Shown: in pieces, positions 8,323-15,633 of the stretch
How the letters are laid out: every line of letters begins with the position of its first letter
How positions within the stretch are numbered: position 1 is the first letter of the stretch
NCBI GenBank assembly: GCA_964535025.1
Contig: CAZHRW010000143.1
Location: 1-23,516, forward strand
Direction of reading: 5' to 3'
DNA: 23,516 bases
From: JAAYZK01 sp964535025
Lineage (GTDB): Bacteria; Planctomycetota; Phycisphaerae; SM23-33; FEN-1343
Translations under genes and position numbers: made by a program
Notes under the pieces: generated by a model
Database searches by the model: none
Told to the model about the DNA's origin: nothing
What the model saw: the letters and a program-made list of their open reading frames with translations, nothing else

Positions 8323-9135
8323 CTACAGCCTGTCGGCCGCCGTGTCGAGGCCGAACAGCGCCGCGGCGTTGGCGGTGGTCCGGCGGGCGAGCTGGTCGAG
8401 GCTGACGCCCCGGAGATCGGCCAGCAGCGCGGCCGTGTGCACGACGTGCGCCGGGACGTTGGGAAAGCACTTGCGGACCGGCTCGGGCGACAGGTACGGC
8501 GCGTCGGTCTCGACCAGCAGGCGGTCGGCCGGAACGAGCCGCGCGGCGGCGCGGTTGGCGTCGGCGCGTTTGAACGTGACGATGCCGGCGAAGCCGATGA
8601 ACCAGCCCTGGTCGAGGTAGCGCCGGACCTCGTCGGCGTCGCCGGTGAAGCTGTGCACGACCCCGCGGAGGGTCCCGGCGTAGCCGCTCAGGGCCGCCAG
8701 CATGTCGGCCGTCGCCTCGCGGGCGTGGAGGATGACGGGCTTGTCGAGGCGGACGGCGAGGTCGAGCTGGGCGTCGAGGACGCGGCGCTGGATGTCGCGG
8801 GGGGAGAAATCGTAATGGTAGTCCAGGCCGATCTCCCCGACCGCCGCGCAGGCCGTCTGGCCCGCCGCCGCCAGGTCCGCCAGCCGGTCGAGGTAGTCCT
8901 CGCCGACCCCCGCGGCCTCGTGGGGGTGGACGCCCGCGGCGAACACGACGCCCTCGTGACGGCGGGCGAGCCCCAGCGCCGCCGTCGAATCGGCCACCGA
9001 CGTCCCGGCCGTCAGGCAGCCGCCCACGCCCACAGCCCGCGCGGCGGCGAGCACCTCACCGACGCGGCCGGCGAATTTGCCGCTGGTGAGGTGGCAGTGA
9101 CTGTCGAACAGCACGGGCCGGGCGTCGTGGGTCAT
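8323..9135 (-). CDS. tatD: TatD family metal-dependent deoxyribonuclease/hydrolase
   Basis: TatD proteins are TIM-barrel metal-dependent hydrolases with DNase activity, implicated in DNA repair and quality control. Counting from ATG 9135 (270 residues), the metal ligands are visible: DSHCHL (H13, H15), GVHPH (about 69-72), EIGLDYHYD with E101, ILHAREA with H137, VVHSFTGD with H161 and VETDAPYL with D211. An in-frame upstream start at 9171 would overlap yraN. ATG 9135 is preferred because it follows AGAGG with normal spacing and the domain begins right after it. It lies 22 bases after yraN on the same strand and is the last gene of the rpsP operon as I read it. Confidence 0.94.
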   Translation of the reverse strand: MTHDARPVLFDSHCHLTSGKFAGRVGEVLAAARAVGVGGCLTAGTSVADSTAALGLARRHEGVVFAAGVHPHEAAGVGEDYLDRLADLAAAGQTACAAVGEIGLDYHYDFSPRDIQRRVLDAQLDLAVRLDKPVILHAREATADMLAALSGYAGTLRGVVHSFTGDADEVRRYLDQGWFIGFAGIVTFKRADANRAAARLVPADRLLVETDAPYLSPEPVRKCFPNVPAHVVHTAALLADLRGVSLDQLARRTTANAAALFGLDTAADRL

Positions 9136-9157
9136 GGGTGAAGCCTCTACGGCGCCG

Positions 9158-9526
9158 CTACTTGAACGCACCGGGCAGGTGGCGGACGACCGGTTTGGCG
9201 CCCGGGGCCATCACCACGGCGACGATGTCGAAGCGAACGGCCAGGTCCGAGCGGCGGGTCTTGTGGAGGTAGTAGCGGGCGACGCCATGATAGCGCTTTC
9301 GCTTGGCCTTGTTCACGGCCGTTTCGGGGTCGGCGTAGCGGTCGGACGAGCGGGTCTTGACCTCGGCGAACACGAGCGTCTCGCCGGTCAGGGCGATCAG
9401 GTCGGCTTCGCCGGCCGGGCAGCGGTAGTTGCGGGCGAGAATCGCACAGCCGGCCCGCTTGAGGGCCCTGGCCGCGAGCTGTTCCCCGCGCCGGCCCGTC
9501 GACAGGTTGCGTCCGAACGGCCACAT
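9158..9526 (-). CDS. YraN/UPF0102 family endonuclease-like protein
   Basis: A 122-residue protein with the restriction-endonuclease-like fold of the YraN (UPF0102) family. Visible motifs are GRRGEQLAARAL near the N-terminus, then GEADLIALTGETLVFAEVKTR (first and last parts at about 39-59) carrying the Asp...Glu-x-Lys catalytic pattern, and an AVNKAKRKR basic segment. Family members are linked to DNA processing or repair, but the role is poorly defined. The frame is open far upstream through rplS. ATG 9526 is chosen because it matches the usual family N-terminus and has a GGGGGTGG ribosome binding site. It sits between rplS and tatD on the same strand. Confidence 0.92.
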   Translation of the reverse strand: MWPFGRNLSTGRRGEQLAARALKRAGCAILARNYRCPAGEADLIALTGETLVFAEVKTRSSDRYADPETAVNKAKRKRYHGVARYYLHKTRRSDLAVRFDIVAVVMAPGAKPVVRHLPGAFK

Positions 9527-9546
9527 GTCCACCACCCCCGTCGATG

Positions 9547-9600
9547 CGGACGGCCCCGGCCGGACGCCGTCGCGCGGGCCGGTCCGGCCGGGGCCGTCCG
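9547..9600 (-). terminator. Perfect 18-bp stem-loop after rplS
   Basis: Positions 9547-9564 and 9583-9600 are exact reverse complements (18 bp, all but a few G:C) around an 18-base loop. The hairpin fills the gap between the rplS stop and the yraN start. No T-run follows in the minus-strand direction, so it may attenuate, or stabilise the 3' end of the ribosomal-protein mRNA, rather than act as a classical terminator. Confidence 0.6.
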
Positions 9601-9618
9601 ATGGGCGTTCTGTCGGAC

Positions 9619-9975
9619 TTACGTCGTGCGGCGCCGCTCGCGGAGGACCGTCGCCTTGCCGATCCGCTTGCGGAGGAAGTACAGCTTCGCCCGCCGGGTG
9701 TGGGCCTTGCGAATGACCGCCACGTCGGCGACGCGGGGCGAGTGCAGCGGGAAGACCCGCTCGACGCCCTCGCCGGCGATGATCCGACGGACGGTGAACG
9801 TCTCCTGGATGCCCGCGCCCTTGCGGGCGATGACGGTGCCGGTGAAGGCCTGGATCCGCTCCTTCTCGCCCTCGATGATCCGCACGGACACGCTGACGGT
9901 ATCGCCGATCTCGAAGTCGGGCACGTCGGTTTTCAAACTGGCCTCGACGGCCTTGTTCATCAGTTCTGTCGACAC
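9619..9975 (-). CDS. rplS: 50S ribosomal protein L19
   Basis: L19 sits at the interface of the ribosomal subunits. The 118-residue product has the family core: FEIGDTVSVSVRIIEGEKERIQAFTGTVIARKGAGIQETFTVRR, read in part at about residues 21-64, then VERVFPLHSPRVADVAVIRK and the basic end RRAKLYFLRKRIGKA. The start is GTG at 9975 with AGGAG eight bases upstream. It follows trmD by 33 bases, the standard order. Length is normal for bacterial L19. Confidence 0.97.
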   Translation of the reverse strand: MSTELMNKAVEASLKTDVPDFEIGDTVSVSVRIIEGEKERIQAFTGTVIARKGAGIQETFTVRRIIAGEGVERVFPLHSPRVADVAVIRKAHTRRAKLYFLRKRIGKATVLRERRRTT

Positions 9976-10008
9976 GGCACACTCTCCTGGTTCTCTCGTC
10001 CCGGCCGC

Positions 10009-10716
10009 TTACGCCGGCCGGGTCGTGTCGTTGTCGTGGTCGGCCCACAGGTCCGGCCGTCGCTGCCGCGTCCGCGCCGCGGCCTGCTCGGCGCGCCAGG
10101 CCTCGATCTCGGCGTGGTTGCCGCCGAGCAGCACGTCCGGCACGTCCATCCCGCGAAACGATCGCGGCCGCGTGTACTGCGGATACTCCAGCAGTCCGCC
10201 GGCGAAGGATTCTTCGTCCAAGCTCGCCTCGCTGCCCAGCGCCCCGGGCAGCAGCCGGACGACCGCGTCGGTCACCGCCATGGCGGGGACCTCCCCGCCC
10301 GACAGGACGAAGTCGCCCAGGCTGATCTCGTCATCGGCGAGCCCCACGCGGACCCGCTCGTCAAAACCCTCGTAGCGGCCGGCGATCAGGATCATCCGGT
10401 CCAGGGTCGCCAGTTCCCGCGCGATCCGCTGGGTGAACGGCCGTCCCTGCGGGCTCATCAGGATCACCCGGCCCGGCCGGTCGGCTTGGCCCTGCAGATG
10501 CTCGACGGCGTCGTAGAGCGGCTGGCACATCATCACCATGCCGGGTCCGCCGCCGAAGGGGGCGTCATCCACTTTTCGATAGGCGTCGGTCGCGAAGTCG
10601 CGAAGGTTCGTCACGACGATCTCGACGACGCCGGCCTGGCGGGCCCGCTGGATGATGCTCATGCCCAGCGGCCCGTCGAACATCTCCGGAAACAACGTCA
10701 GGATATCGATTCGCAT
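10009..10716 (-). CDS. trmD: tRNA (guanine-N1)-methyltransferase
   Basis: TrmD uses S-adenosylmethionine to methylate G37 of tRNAs with G at 36 and so prevents frameshifting. The protein is 235 residues from ATG 10716. It shows the SPOUT trefoil-knot motifs MSPQGRPFTQ (88-97), IAGRYEGFDERV (111-122) and ISLGDFVLSGGE (131-142), as well as the linker LLEYPQYTRP and the C-terminal domain. A GTG two codons upstream (10722) is also possible. ATG is preferred because MRIDILTLFPEMF is the typical start. It lies 25 bases after rpsP. The rimM gene that normally sits between them is absent. Confidence 0.97.
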   Translation of the reverse strand: MRIDILTLFPEMFDGPLGMSIIQRARQAGVVEIVVTNLRDFATDAYRKVDDAPFGGGPGMVMMCQPLYDAVEHLQGQADRPGRVILMSPQGRPFTQRIARELATLDRMILIAGRYEGFDERVRVGLADDEISLGDFVLSGGEVPAMAVTDAVVRLLPGALGSEASLDEESFAGGLLEYPQYTRPRSFRGMDVPDVLLGGNHAEIEAWRAEQAAARTRQRRPDLWADHDNDTTRPA

Positions 10717-10741
10717 CGGCACCGCCGCCGGTCGAGCCGCG

Positions 10742-11053
10742 TCACTCGCCGGTCGCCCCCGCCGCCGGCGCCGGCTCGCCCGTGGGCTCCGGCAGCGGCT
10801 TGCCGCGCTCGATCCCGTGGCGTTTCAGCAGGTCGGCGACCGTGTCGGACGGCTGGGCGCCGACGTTGAGCCAGTGGAGGATCCGCTCGGCGTTGAGGTT
10901 CACCTGCTGGTCCGGGTCCTTGGCGCACGGGTCGTACCAGCCCAACGGCTCGATGACCTTGCCGTCGCGGGGGGCGCGGCCGTCCATCGCGTTGAGCCGG
11001 AAGAAGCTCCGGTGCGTCCGTCCCATTCTTTTAAGCCGTAACTTGACTGCCAC
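10742..11053 (-). CDS. rpsP: 30S ribosomal protein S16
   Basis: S16 is needed for 30S assembly. The 103-residue product begins AVKLRLKRMGRTHRSFFRL and contains RAPRDGKVIEPLGWYDP and the LHWLNVGAQPSDTV region, all typical. The C-terminal tail is Pro/Ala/Gly-rich (EPTGEPAPAAGATGE), a common lineage-specific extension. The start is GTG at 11053 with GGAG seven bases upstream. It is the first gene of the trmD/rplS operon, with a good promoter 72 bases upstream. Confidence 0.97.
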   Translation of the reverse strand: MAVKLRLKRMGRTHRSFFRLNAMDGRAPRDGKVIEPLGWYDPCAKDPDQQVNLNAERILHWLNVGAQPSDTVADLLKRHGIERGKPLPEPTGEPAPAAGATGE

Positions 11054-11124
11054 CTGTCATCTCCGCAAAGGGCGTCTGCACGCCCGGGTGAGTCTGTTGT
11101 ACTAGTACTAGGGTTGAATCCGGC

Positions 11125-11152
11125 ATTCTAGCAAGCCCGCCCCACCAGGCAA
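11125..11152 (-). promoter_or_regulatory. Likely extended -10 promoter of the rpsP operon
   Basis: On the minus strand TTGCCT (11152-11147) and TAGAAT (11130-11125) are 16 bases apart, and TGC precedes the -10 box (extended -10). The start codon of rpsP is 72 bases downstream. A perfect 10-base palindrome GTACTAGTAC at 11099-11108 lies in the leader and might be an operator or a small mRNA structure. Confidence 0.6.
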
Positions 11153-11281
11153 GGGGTTAGTTGAGAATTCCGCCCCGCCGGGGCCGCCCCGCCGCCGGGT
11201 GCGAGCGATTCGCTGCAGCGGCGGCGCGGCGGGTGCCGATGATGGACGGGGGCGGTCCGTCGAGGCGGAGGTGAGGTTGTG

Positions 11282-12049
11282 ATGATTTACGTCGCGTTTG
11301 CATTCTGGCTATTCGCGGTGATCTTCGCGGCGCGGTGCATCGTGCTCCTGTGGGGGCAGATGGTCAAGCCGCGGGTCCTCTCGTGGCTCCTGCTGCCGGG
11401 GACGCTGGCGACCGAACTGGCGTTCTACCTCGCCTCGCTGCTGAGCGGCGCGGAGTTCCGCCTGCCCACGGGCGGCGACAAGTCCGACGACGGCAAGGGC
11501 GGGCTCGGCGTCGCGTCGGGGGGCGTGCCCTACCTGACGCCCCTGCTGACGGGCCTGATGCCCGTGCTGGTGTGCCTGGCGGGGATCGTCCTGGTCGCCT
11601 CCCGTTTCGGCGGGACGGTCTTCGAGCGGTTCGCCCTCACCGAGGCCGCCGCGCCGATGAACCTGCCGCTGCTGACCTCCAACACCGTCTGGGACCTCCT
11701 GGCCGGGCAGATCCATCTCCTCCAGGGCGCCTGGGGCGCCCTGACCGCCGCGGTGGCCGACTGGCCCTGGAACGCACCGCAGGCGTGGCTGTTCCAGTAC
11801 GTGATGATCTGCCTGATCCTCCGCATGGCCCCCATCCGCCGGCCGATGCGACCGGTGCTGGCCGGCACCGCCGTGGTCGCCGCCGTGATCGCCATCACGG
11901 TACGCATCTTATCCGTTGGCGGAGACTGGCTTTACAAGATCTGGCCCCTCCTGAGCTATACCTGGGCGACCGCCCTGCTGCTGATGGGGCTGACACTGGC
12001 GGTCCGCGGGAGCGTGGCCCTAGCGCGGATCGTGATGGGCAGGGAGTAA
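11282..12049 (+). CDS. Integral membrane protein, possible catalytically dead M50-like protein
   Basis: The 255-residue product has about six membrane helices (near 3-24, 34-54, 85-107, 145-165, 180-203, 215-245). The segment LLLPGTLATELAFYLASLLSGAEFR (start near 37) has the layout of the site-2-type metalloprotease helix PGxxxHExxHxxxxLxxG, but both His are replaced: T44-E45-x-x-F48. A later LLTGLMPVLVCLAGI helix and a region ending ILRMAPIRRPMRP also resemble members of that membrane family. This is an inference from motif shape and not a family assignment. ATG 11282 follows GGAGGTGAGG, a strong ribosome binding site; an adjacent GTG at 11279 is possible. It is divergent from rpsP and convergent with the pseudogene. 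The function is unknown. Confidence 0.7.
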   Translation: MIYVAFAFWLFAVIFAARCIVLLWGQMVKPRVLSWLLLPGTLATELAFYLASLLSGAEFRLPTGGDKSDDGKGGLGVASGGVPYLTPLLTGLMPVLVCLAGIVLVASRFGGTVFERFALTEAAAPMNLPLLTSNTVWDLLAGQIHLLQGAWGALTAAVADWPWNAPQAWLFQYVMICLILRMAPIRRPMRPVLAGTAVVAAVIAITVRILSVGGDWLYKIWPLLSYTWATALLLMGLTLAVRGSVALARIVMGRE

Positions 12050-12062
12050 CGCCGGCGCCGCC

Positions 12063-12527
12063 TCAGCCGGCGGCGAAGGCCGTCTCGAACCGCCGGGTGA
12101 GTTCCTCGCCCGTCATGCCGAACGCATCGCCGTGAAGGCCGTCGCCGGCTGAAGGCCCGCCCGGGCCGGACCTTCGGCGACGTCGCGGCCGACCCGCTGG
12201 ACCAACCGGCGGTCCGAGCCGAAGTCGATGTTGCCCTTCAGCCGCAAGAGCCGATCACCCAACGCGTTAACGACTGCGTCGAAGCGGGCGCGGTCGACCG
12301 GCTTGTCCGAGCGCACCGACGCGGCGACCACCTCCGCCGGCCGTCCCTGCCCGCCCACATGCCCAGAACATCGCCCAGGGCCGCCGTGGCGAAGTACGGC
12401 TCCAAGTCCGCCGGCTCGGCCACGCCGGTGGCTTCCATGAGCACCACGCCGGACCGGCCGTCGGCGACGATTTCCCCAAGCGCGTTGAGAAGCTGAACCT
12501 GCGTGCAGACGCAGAACACGCTGGAAC
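12063..12527 (-). pseudogene. Remnant of a CobW/G3E family GTPase gene
   Basis: Three reading frames on the minus strand together spell part of a CobW-type metal-chaperone GTPase. The first (about 12520-12345) gives CVCTQVQLLNALGEIVADG and VVLMEATGVAEPADLEPYF, matching the CxCC and E(T/A)TGxAxP region of the family. After a shift in frame, RFDAVVNALGDRLLRLKGNI (around 12290-12230) matches the CobW C-terminal domain. A further shift gives GMTGEELTRRFETAFAAG ending in TGA at 12065-12063. The P-loop domain is entirely missing, and the remnant abuts the HAD gene stop codon, so a deletion probably removed the 5' half. No intact frame exists. It presumably once encoded a Zn or Co chaperone. Confidence 0.8.
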
Positions 12528-13196
12528 TTACTTTTCGCCCGCGCCAATACACGCGGCGATGGCCTCGGGCGACAGTTCGTCCAGCCGGTCGACGACGCAC
12601 GCGGCCTCGGCGAGTTGCTCGCGGGTGGCCGTGCCGGTCACGGCGATGGGTGTCATCGAGGCCCGGCGGGCGGCGGCGATGCCCAGGGGGGCGTCCTCGA
12701 TGACCGCGCAGCGGCTGGCCGGCACGCCCAGGCGGGCGGCGGCGATCTGGAAGATCTCCGGGTCGGGCTTGCCCCGGTGGACGTCCTCGCCGGAGACGAC
12801 GGCGTCGAACCGCCCGCCCGCGGCCATCTGCTCGAGGACGACCTCGATGTTGGCCCGCGGGCCCGACGAGCCGACCGCCAGGGCGAACCCGGCGTCGTGA
12901 CAGGCGGCGACCAACCCGTCCGCCCCGTCCATCCCGGGGTACTCGGCCCGGATGATCCGGCGGTAGAACTCCTCCTTGCGCTGGTCGGCCGCGGCGATCT
13001 GCCCGGCCGTCAACGCCACCGGCCAGTCCTCGGCGAGGATCTCGCGGCTCGTGCGGCCGAACGAGCGGGCGAACCGCTCACGGGGGTACTCAGCGCCCTG
13101 CTCGGCGGCCAGGCGGCGCCACGATTCGTAGTGGGCGTCGTAGGAATCGACCAGCACGCCGTCCATGTCGAAGATCACCGCCAACCGGTCGGACAT
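12528..13196 (-). CDS. HAD superfamily hydrolase, beta-phosphoglucomutase-like
   Basis: The product is a 222-residue haloacid-dehalogenase-type phosphatase or phosphomutase. Motif I is FDMDGVLVDS with nucleophile D10 and acid D12; motif II is AVGSSG (S110/S111); motif III is GKPDPEIF with K143; motif IV is VIEDAPLGI with E167/D168. A helical cap lies between residues 16 and 85, as in the phosphoglycolate phosphatase/beta-phosphoglucomutase subfamily (subclass I cap). The substrate cannot be deduced. The frame is open far upstream into the CBS gene. ATG 13196 is chosen because GGAG lies five bases before it and the HAD domain starts directly after. It is 38 bases downstream of the CBS gene. 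Confidence 0.93.
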   Translation of the reverse strand: MSDRLAVIFDMDGVLVDSYDAHYESWRRLAAEQGAEYPRERFARSFGRTSREILAEDWPVALTAGQIAAADQRKEEFYRRIIRAEYPGMDGADGLVAACHDAGFALAVGSSGPRANIEVVLEQMAAGGRFDAVVSGEDVHRGKPDPEIFQIAAARLGVPASRCAVIEDAPLGIAAARRASMTPIAVTGTATREQLAEAACVVDRLDELSPEAIAACIGAGEK

Positions 13197-13234
13197 ACAA
13201 GCTCCATGCATGGCCCTGGCCCAAATGGGACCGT

Positions 13235-13684
13235 TCAGTCCCCCGCGGCGGGTTTGTCCGGCGCGTGGGTGGCCTCGAGGACATCGATCAGGTCGTGTTC
13301 CAGATCGGTGTTCTTGCAGTGGCGGATAAGATCCGAGATCGACACGAAACCCTTGAGGCGGTTGTCCTCGTCGGTGACGGGCAGGTGGCGGATCTTGTGC
13401 TCCCGCATGATCGCCTCGATCTCCTCCACGGGGGTATCCGGCCTGATCGTCTTGGGCGGACGGCTCATCAGCTCGTGGACGGGCGTCTCGAAGCTGCGGC
13501 CCCGCGCCAGCAGGCGCACGACCAGGTCGCGTTCGGTGACAATCCCCTCCAGCCGTCCTTCGGCATCCAGCACCGGCAGCGACTTGACGTTGTGATCGCG
13601 CATGGCGATGGCGACATGCCGCGCATCGTCCGTGTCGACGCAGGCCCACACCTCGTGCGCGGTCGTCAGATCCCTCGCTTTCAT
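13235..13684 (-). CDS. Protein with two CBS domains
   Basis: A 149-residue protein consisting almost only of a CBS pair (about residues 5-65 and 73-130). Each half shows the usual pattern: ARHVAIAMRDHNVKSLPVLD followed by GIVTERDLV, and VEEIEAIMREHKIRHLPVTD followed by GFVSISDLI. CBS pairs bind adenosine nucleotides or similar ligands and regulate partner proteins or act as stand-alone sensors. The tail (THAPDKPAAGD) is disordered. The start codon at 13684 follows a GAGGTGAG ribosome binding site. The gene precedes the HAD gene and probably shares its transcript. No partner is evident. Confidence 0.93.
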   Translation of the reverse strand: MKARDLTTAHEVWACVDTDDARHVAIAMRDHNVKSLPVLDAEGRLEGIVTERDLVVRLLARGRSFETPVHELMSRPPKTIRPDTPVEEIEAIMREHKIRHLPVTDEDNRLKGFVSISDLIRHCKNTDLEHDLIDVLEATHAPDKPAAGD

Positions 13685-13750
13685 AAGCTCACCTCAAAAC
13701 CCTCTCGACGGTACATTCGCACGTCCGCACCGTGCGGGCGATCCACCTGA

Positions 13751-13782
13751 ATTATAGGACGCTGCGAACGGTCCACGGGCAA
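13751..13782 (-). promoter_or_regulatory. Possible promoter of the CBS-HAD operon
   Basis: A perfect TATAAT (13756-13751) lies 66 bases upstream of the CBS-protein start codon on the minus strand. The best -35 candidate, TTGCCC (13782-13777), is 20 bases away, longer than usual, so the -35 assignment is uncertain. Confidence 0.4.
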
Positions 13783-13829
13783 TGGGGCGAACGTCGGGGC
13801 AAGCAACGCAAACGCCGTCCGGACGTGCA

Positions 13830-14060
13830 TCACCCGGCTACACTACGGGCGTGAGCGATCTGCCGGCCGGAAACCGGACGGACCTGGTCGGCCGATAGCG
13901 TCACAACGGCCAACGTCTCCCCGTCCAGCGTGGCGAACTCGACCTCGTGGCCGGCCCCGCCTTCGTGCACCATGACCACCGTGCCGATGTCTCCATCACG
14001 CAACTGGTGCTCCGGCAGATTGTAAGCCAACACCACCGTCTCGAACGGTTTAAAGGCCAT
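13830..14060 (-). CDS. Small DUF4926-like protein
   Basis: A 76-residue protein starting at ATG 14060. The pattern FETVVLAYNLPEHQLRDGDIG, then GTVVMVHEGGAGHEVEFATLDGETLAVVTL, split over about residues 6-55, matches the beta-rich SH3-like DUF4926 family, small proteins of unknown role often found near toxin-antitoxin or mobile genes. The frame is open upstream through xylA, but that part is a shadow. It starts 26 bases after the xylA stop codon on the same strand, so it may be co-transcribed. No toxin partner is visible next to it. Confidence 0.75.
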   Translation of the reverse strand: MAFKPFETVVLAYNLPEHQLRDGDIGTVVMVHEGGAGHEVEFATLDGETLAVVTLSADQVRPVSGRQIAHARSVAG

Positions 14061-14086
14061 ATCGCGCCCCTCGCCTTTCGGCAGAC

Positions 14087-15400
14087 CTATAAGTACGCGT
14101 TGATCAGATTCTCCAGCATCTCCACCCGCCCGGAGGCGTTGGGCTGTGCGTCGCCTTGGTCGAGCATGCGCTGGGCCAGGTCGGCCAGGCCGAGCTTGCC
14201 GGCTTCGATCTCGGCGCCGAGACCGGCGTCCCAGGAGGCGTAGCGGTCCTTGACGAACTCGGCCAGGACCCCGTCGGCGCGGATCGCCGCGGCGATCTTC
14301 AACCCGCGGGCGAAGGTGTCCATCCCGCCGATGTGGGCGTGGAACAGGTCGATCGGATCGATGCTCTCGCGGGCGACGTGGGCGTCGAAGTTCAGCCCGC
14401 CGGTGGTGAACCCGCCGGCGGCGAGGATCTCGAGCATCGCGAAGGTGGTCTCGTAGAGGTCCGTGGGGAACTGGTCGGTGTCCCAGCCCAGCAGCTCGTC
14501 GCCGCGATTGGCATCGACCGACCCGAACAGCCCCACCGACCGGGCGAAGGCGATCTCGTGGGCCAGGGTGTGACCGGCCAGCGTGGCGTGGTTGGCTTCG
14601 AGGTTCAGCTTGAACGCCTCGTCCAGCCCGTTGGCCACCAGGAAGCCGTGCACGGCCGCGGCGTCGAAGTCGTACTGGTGCTTGGTGGGCTCCTTGGGCT
14701 TGGGCTCGATGTAGAACTGCCCCTCGAAGCCGAGGGCCTTCTTGTGCTCGACGGCCATCTCCAGGAACGCCGCGAGGTGGTCCAGTTCCCGCGCCATGTC
14801 GGTGTTGAGCAGTGTCTTGTAGCCTTCCCGCCCGCCCCAGAAGACAAAACCGTCGCCGCCCAGCTCGCAGGTGACCTCCATCGCCTTGGCCACCTGGGCC
14901 GCGGCATAGGCGAACACCTCGGCGTTGGGGCTGGTGGCGGCCCCGTGCAGGTACCGGGGGTGGTTGAACAGGCAGGCGGTCCCCCACAGCGGGCGGATGC
15001 CGGTCCGCTGCTGCTCGGCGGCGGCGACTTTGACGACGGCGTCGAGGTTCCGGTTCGTCTCGGCGAGCGTGGCGCCCTCGGGGGCGATGTCGCGGTCGTG
15101 GAAGCACCAGAACCGCACGCCGAGCTTCTCGAAGAACTCGAACGCCGTCCGCATGCGGCTGCAGGCGTTCTCGACCGAGTCGGACCCGTCGTCCCAGGGC
15201 ATCCGGCGGGTCGGCGCGCCGAAGGGATCGGCCCCGCCGTTGCGGAAGGTGTGCCAGAAGGCCACCGAGAACCGCAGGTGCTCGGCCATCGTCTTGCCTT
15301 CGACGACGGCGTCGGCGTCGTAGTGCTTGAAGGCCAGGGGGTTCTTCGATTTGGGGCCTTCGTAGCGAATGGCGGGGATCTCGGCGAACGCGCTGGGCAT
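14087..15400 (-). CDS. xylA: Xylose isomerase
   Basis: XylA interconverts D-xylose and D-xylulose (and glucose/fructose) with two divalent metals. The 437-residue length and the N-terminal extension are those of class II enzymes. Visible active-site residues are H101 and D104 in CFHDRD, E232 and K234 in YIEPKPKEPTKHQYD, E268 and H271 in LNLEANHATLAGH, D296 in GSVDANRGD, D307/D309 in GWDTDQFPTDLYE and D339 in GGLNFDAH. All metal and base positions are intact. The start ATG has GAGAGGAGA upstream. A likely promoter is at 15569-15596, which leaves a leader of about 160 bases containing a TTCG-type repeat. No xylulokinase or transporter gene is adjacent. Confidence 0.97.
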   Translation of the reverse strand: MPSAFAEIPAIRYEGPKSKNPLAFKHYDADAVVEGKTMAEHLRFSVAFWHTFRNGGADPFGAPTRRMPWDDGSDSVENACSRMRTAFEFFEKLGVRFWCFHDRDIAPEGATLAETNRNLDAVVKVAAAEQQRTGIRPLWGTACLFNHPRYLHGAATSPNAEVFAYAAAQVAKAMEVTCELGGDGFVFWGGREGYKTLLNTDMARELDHLAAFLEMAVEHKKALGFEGQFYIEPKPKEPTKHQYDFDAAAVHGFLVANGLDEAFKLNLEANHATLAGHTLAHEIAFARSVGLFGSVDANRGDELLGWDTDQFPTDLYETTFAMLEILAAGGFTTGGLNFDAHVARESIDPIDLFHAHIGGMDTFARGLKIAAAIRADGVLAEFVKDRYASWDAGLGAEIEAGKLGLADLAQRMLDQGDAQPNASGRVEMLENLINAYL

Positions 15401-15461
15401 GGCGGGTCTCCTCTCATCTCACCGGCGCGGCGGCCGGGGTTGGCATCGTGGGGCAAAAACC

Positions 15462-15504
15462 CGAAAATCCGAAGCTCAAAATCCGAAACAACTTCGAAAC
15501 GGCC
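15462..15504. repeat. TTCG-type intergenic repeat, single arm
   Basis: AATCCGAAGCTCAAAATCCG and the following AAACAACTTCGAAACGG resemble the inner-strand reading of the inverted repeat arm at 4217-4304 (AATCCGAAATTCGAAGCTCG ... AAACAAATACGAAACGG). The copy lies in the untranslated leader of xylA, between its likely promoter and start codon. No complementary second arm is visible here. Confidence 0.65.
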
Positions 15505-15568
15505 AAGACAACAAACCCAACGACGGACACCCAACGAAAGGGCTCCACCCTCTTGGTCGTACGGCCAC

Positions 15569-15596
15569 ATTGTAGCGAGCCGGAAGTGTCGGGCAA
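15569..15596 (-). promoter_or_regulatory. Likely promoter of xylA
   Basis: On the minus strand TTGCCC (15596-15591) and TACAAT (15574-15569) are separated by 16 bases. The -10 box matches consensus at 5 of 6 positions. It lies 169 bases upstream of the xylA start codon and 8 bases from the opposing mgtE promoter. Confidence 0.5.
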
Positions 15597-15604
15597 GACG
15601 GCCG

Positions 15605-15633
15605 TTGACTTCATTCGGGCCGCCTCGGACAAT
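15605..15633 (+). promoter_or_regulatory. Likely promoter of mgtE
   Basis: TTGACT (15605-15610) and GACAAT (15628-15633) are 17 bases apart, 40 bases before the mgtE start. The -35 box matches at 5/6 and the -10 box at 4/6. The leader is too short to hold an M-box magnesium riboswitch. Confidence 0.5.

Noticed and set aside
12113..12547. Two overlapping intact small genes instead of a pseudogene
   Set aside because: Each frame carries only part of one CobW family sequence, in the correct order along the DNA, so decay of a single gene explains both.
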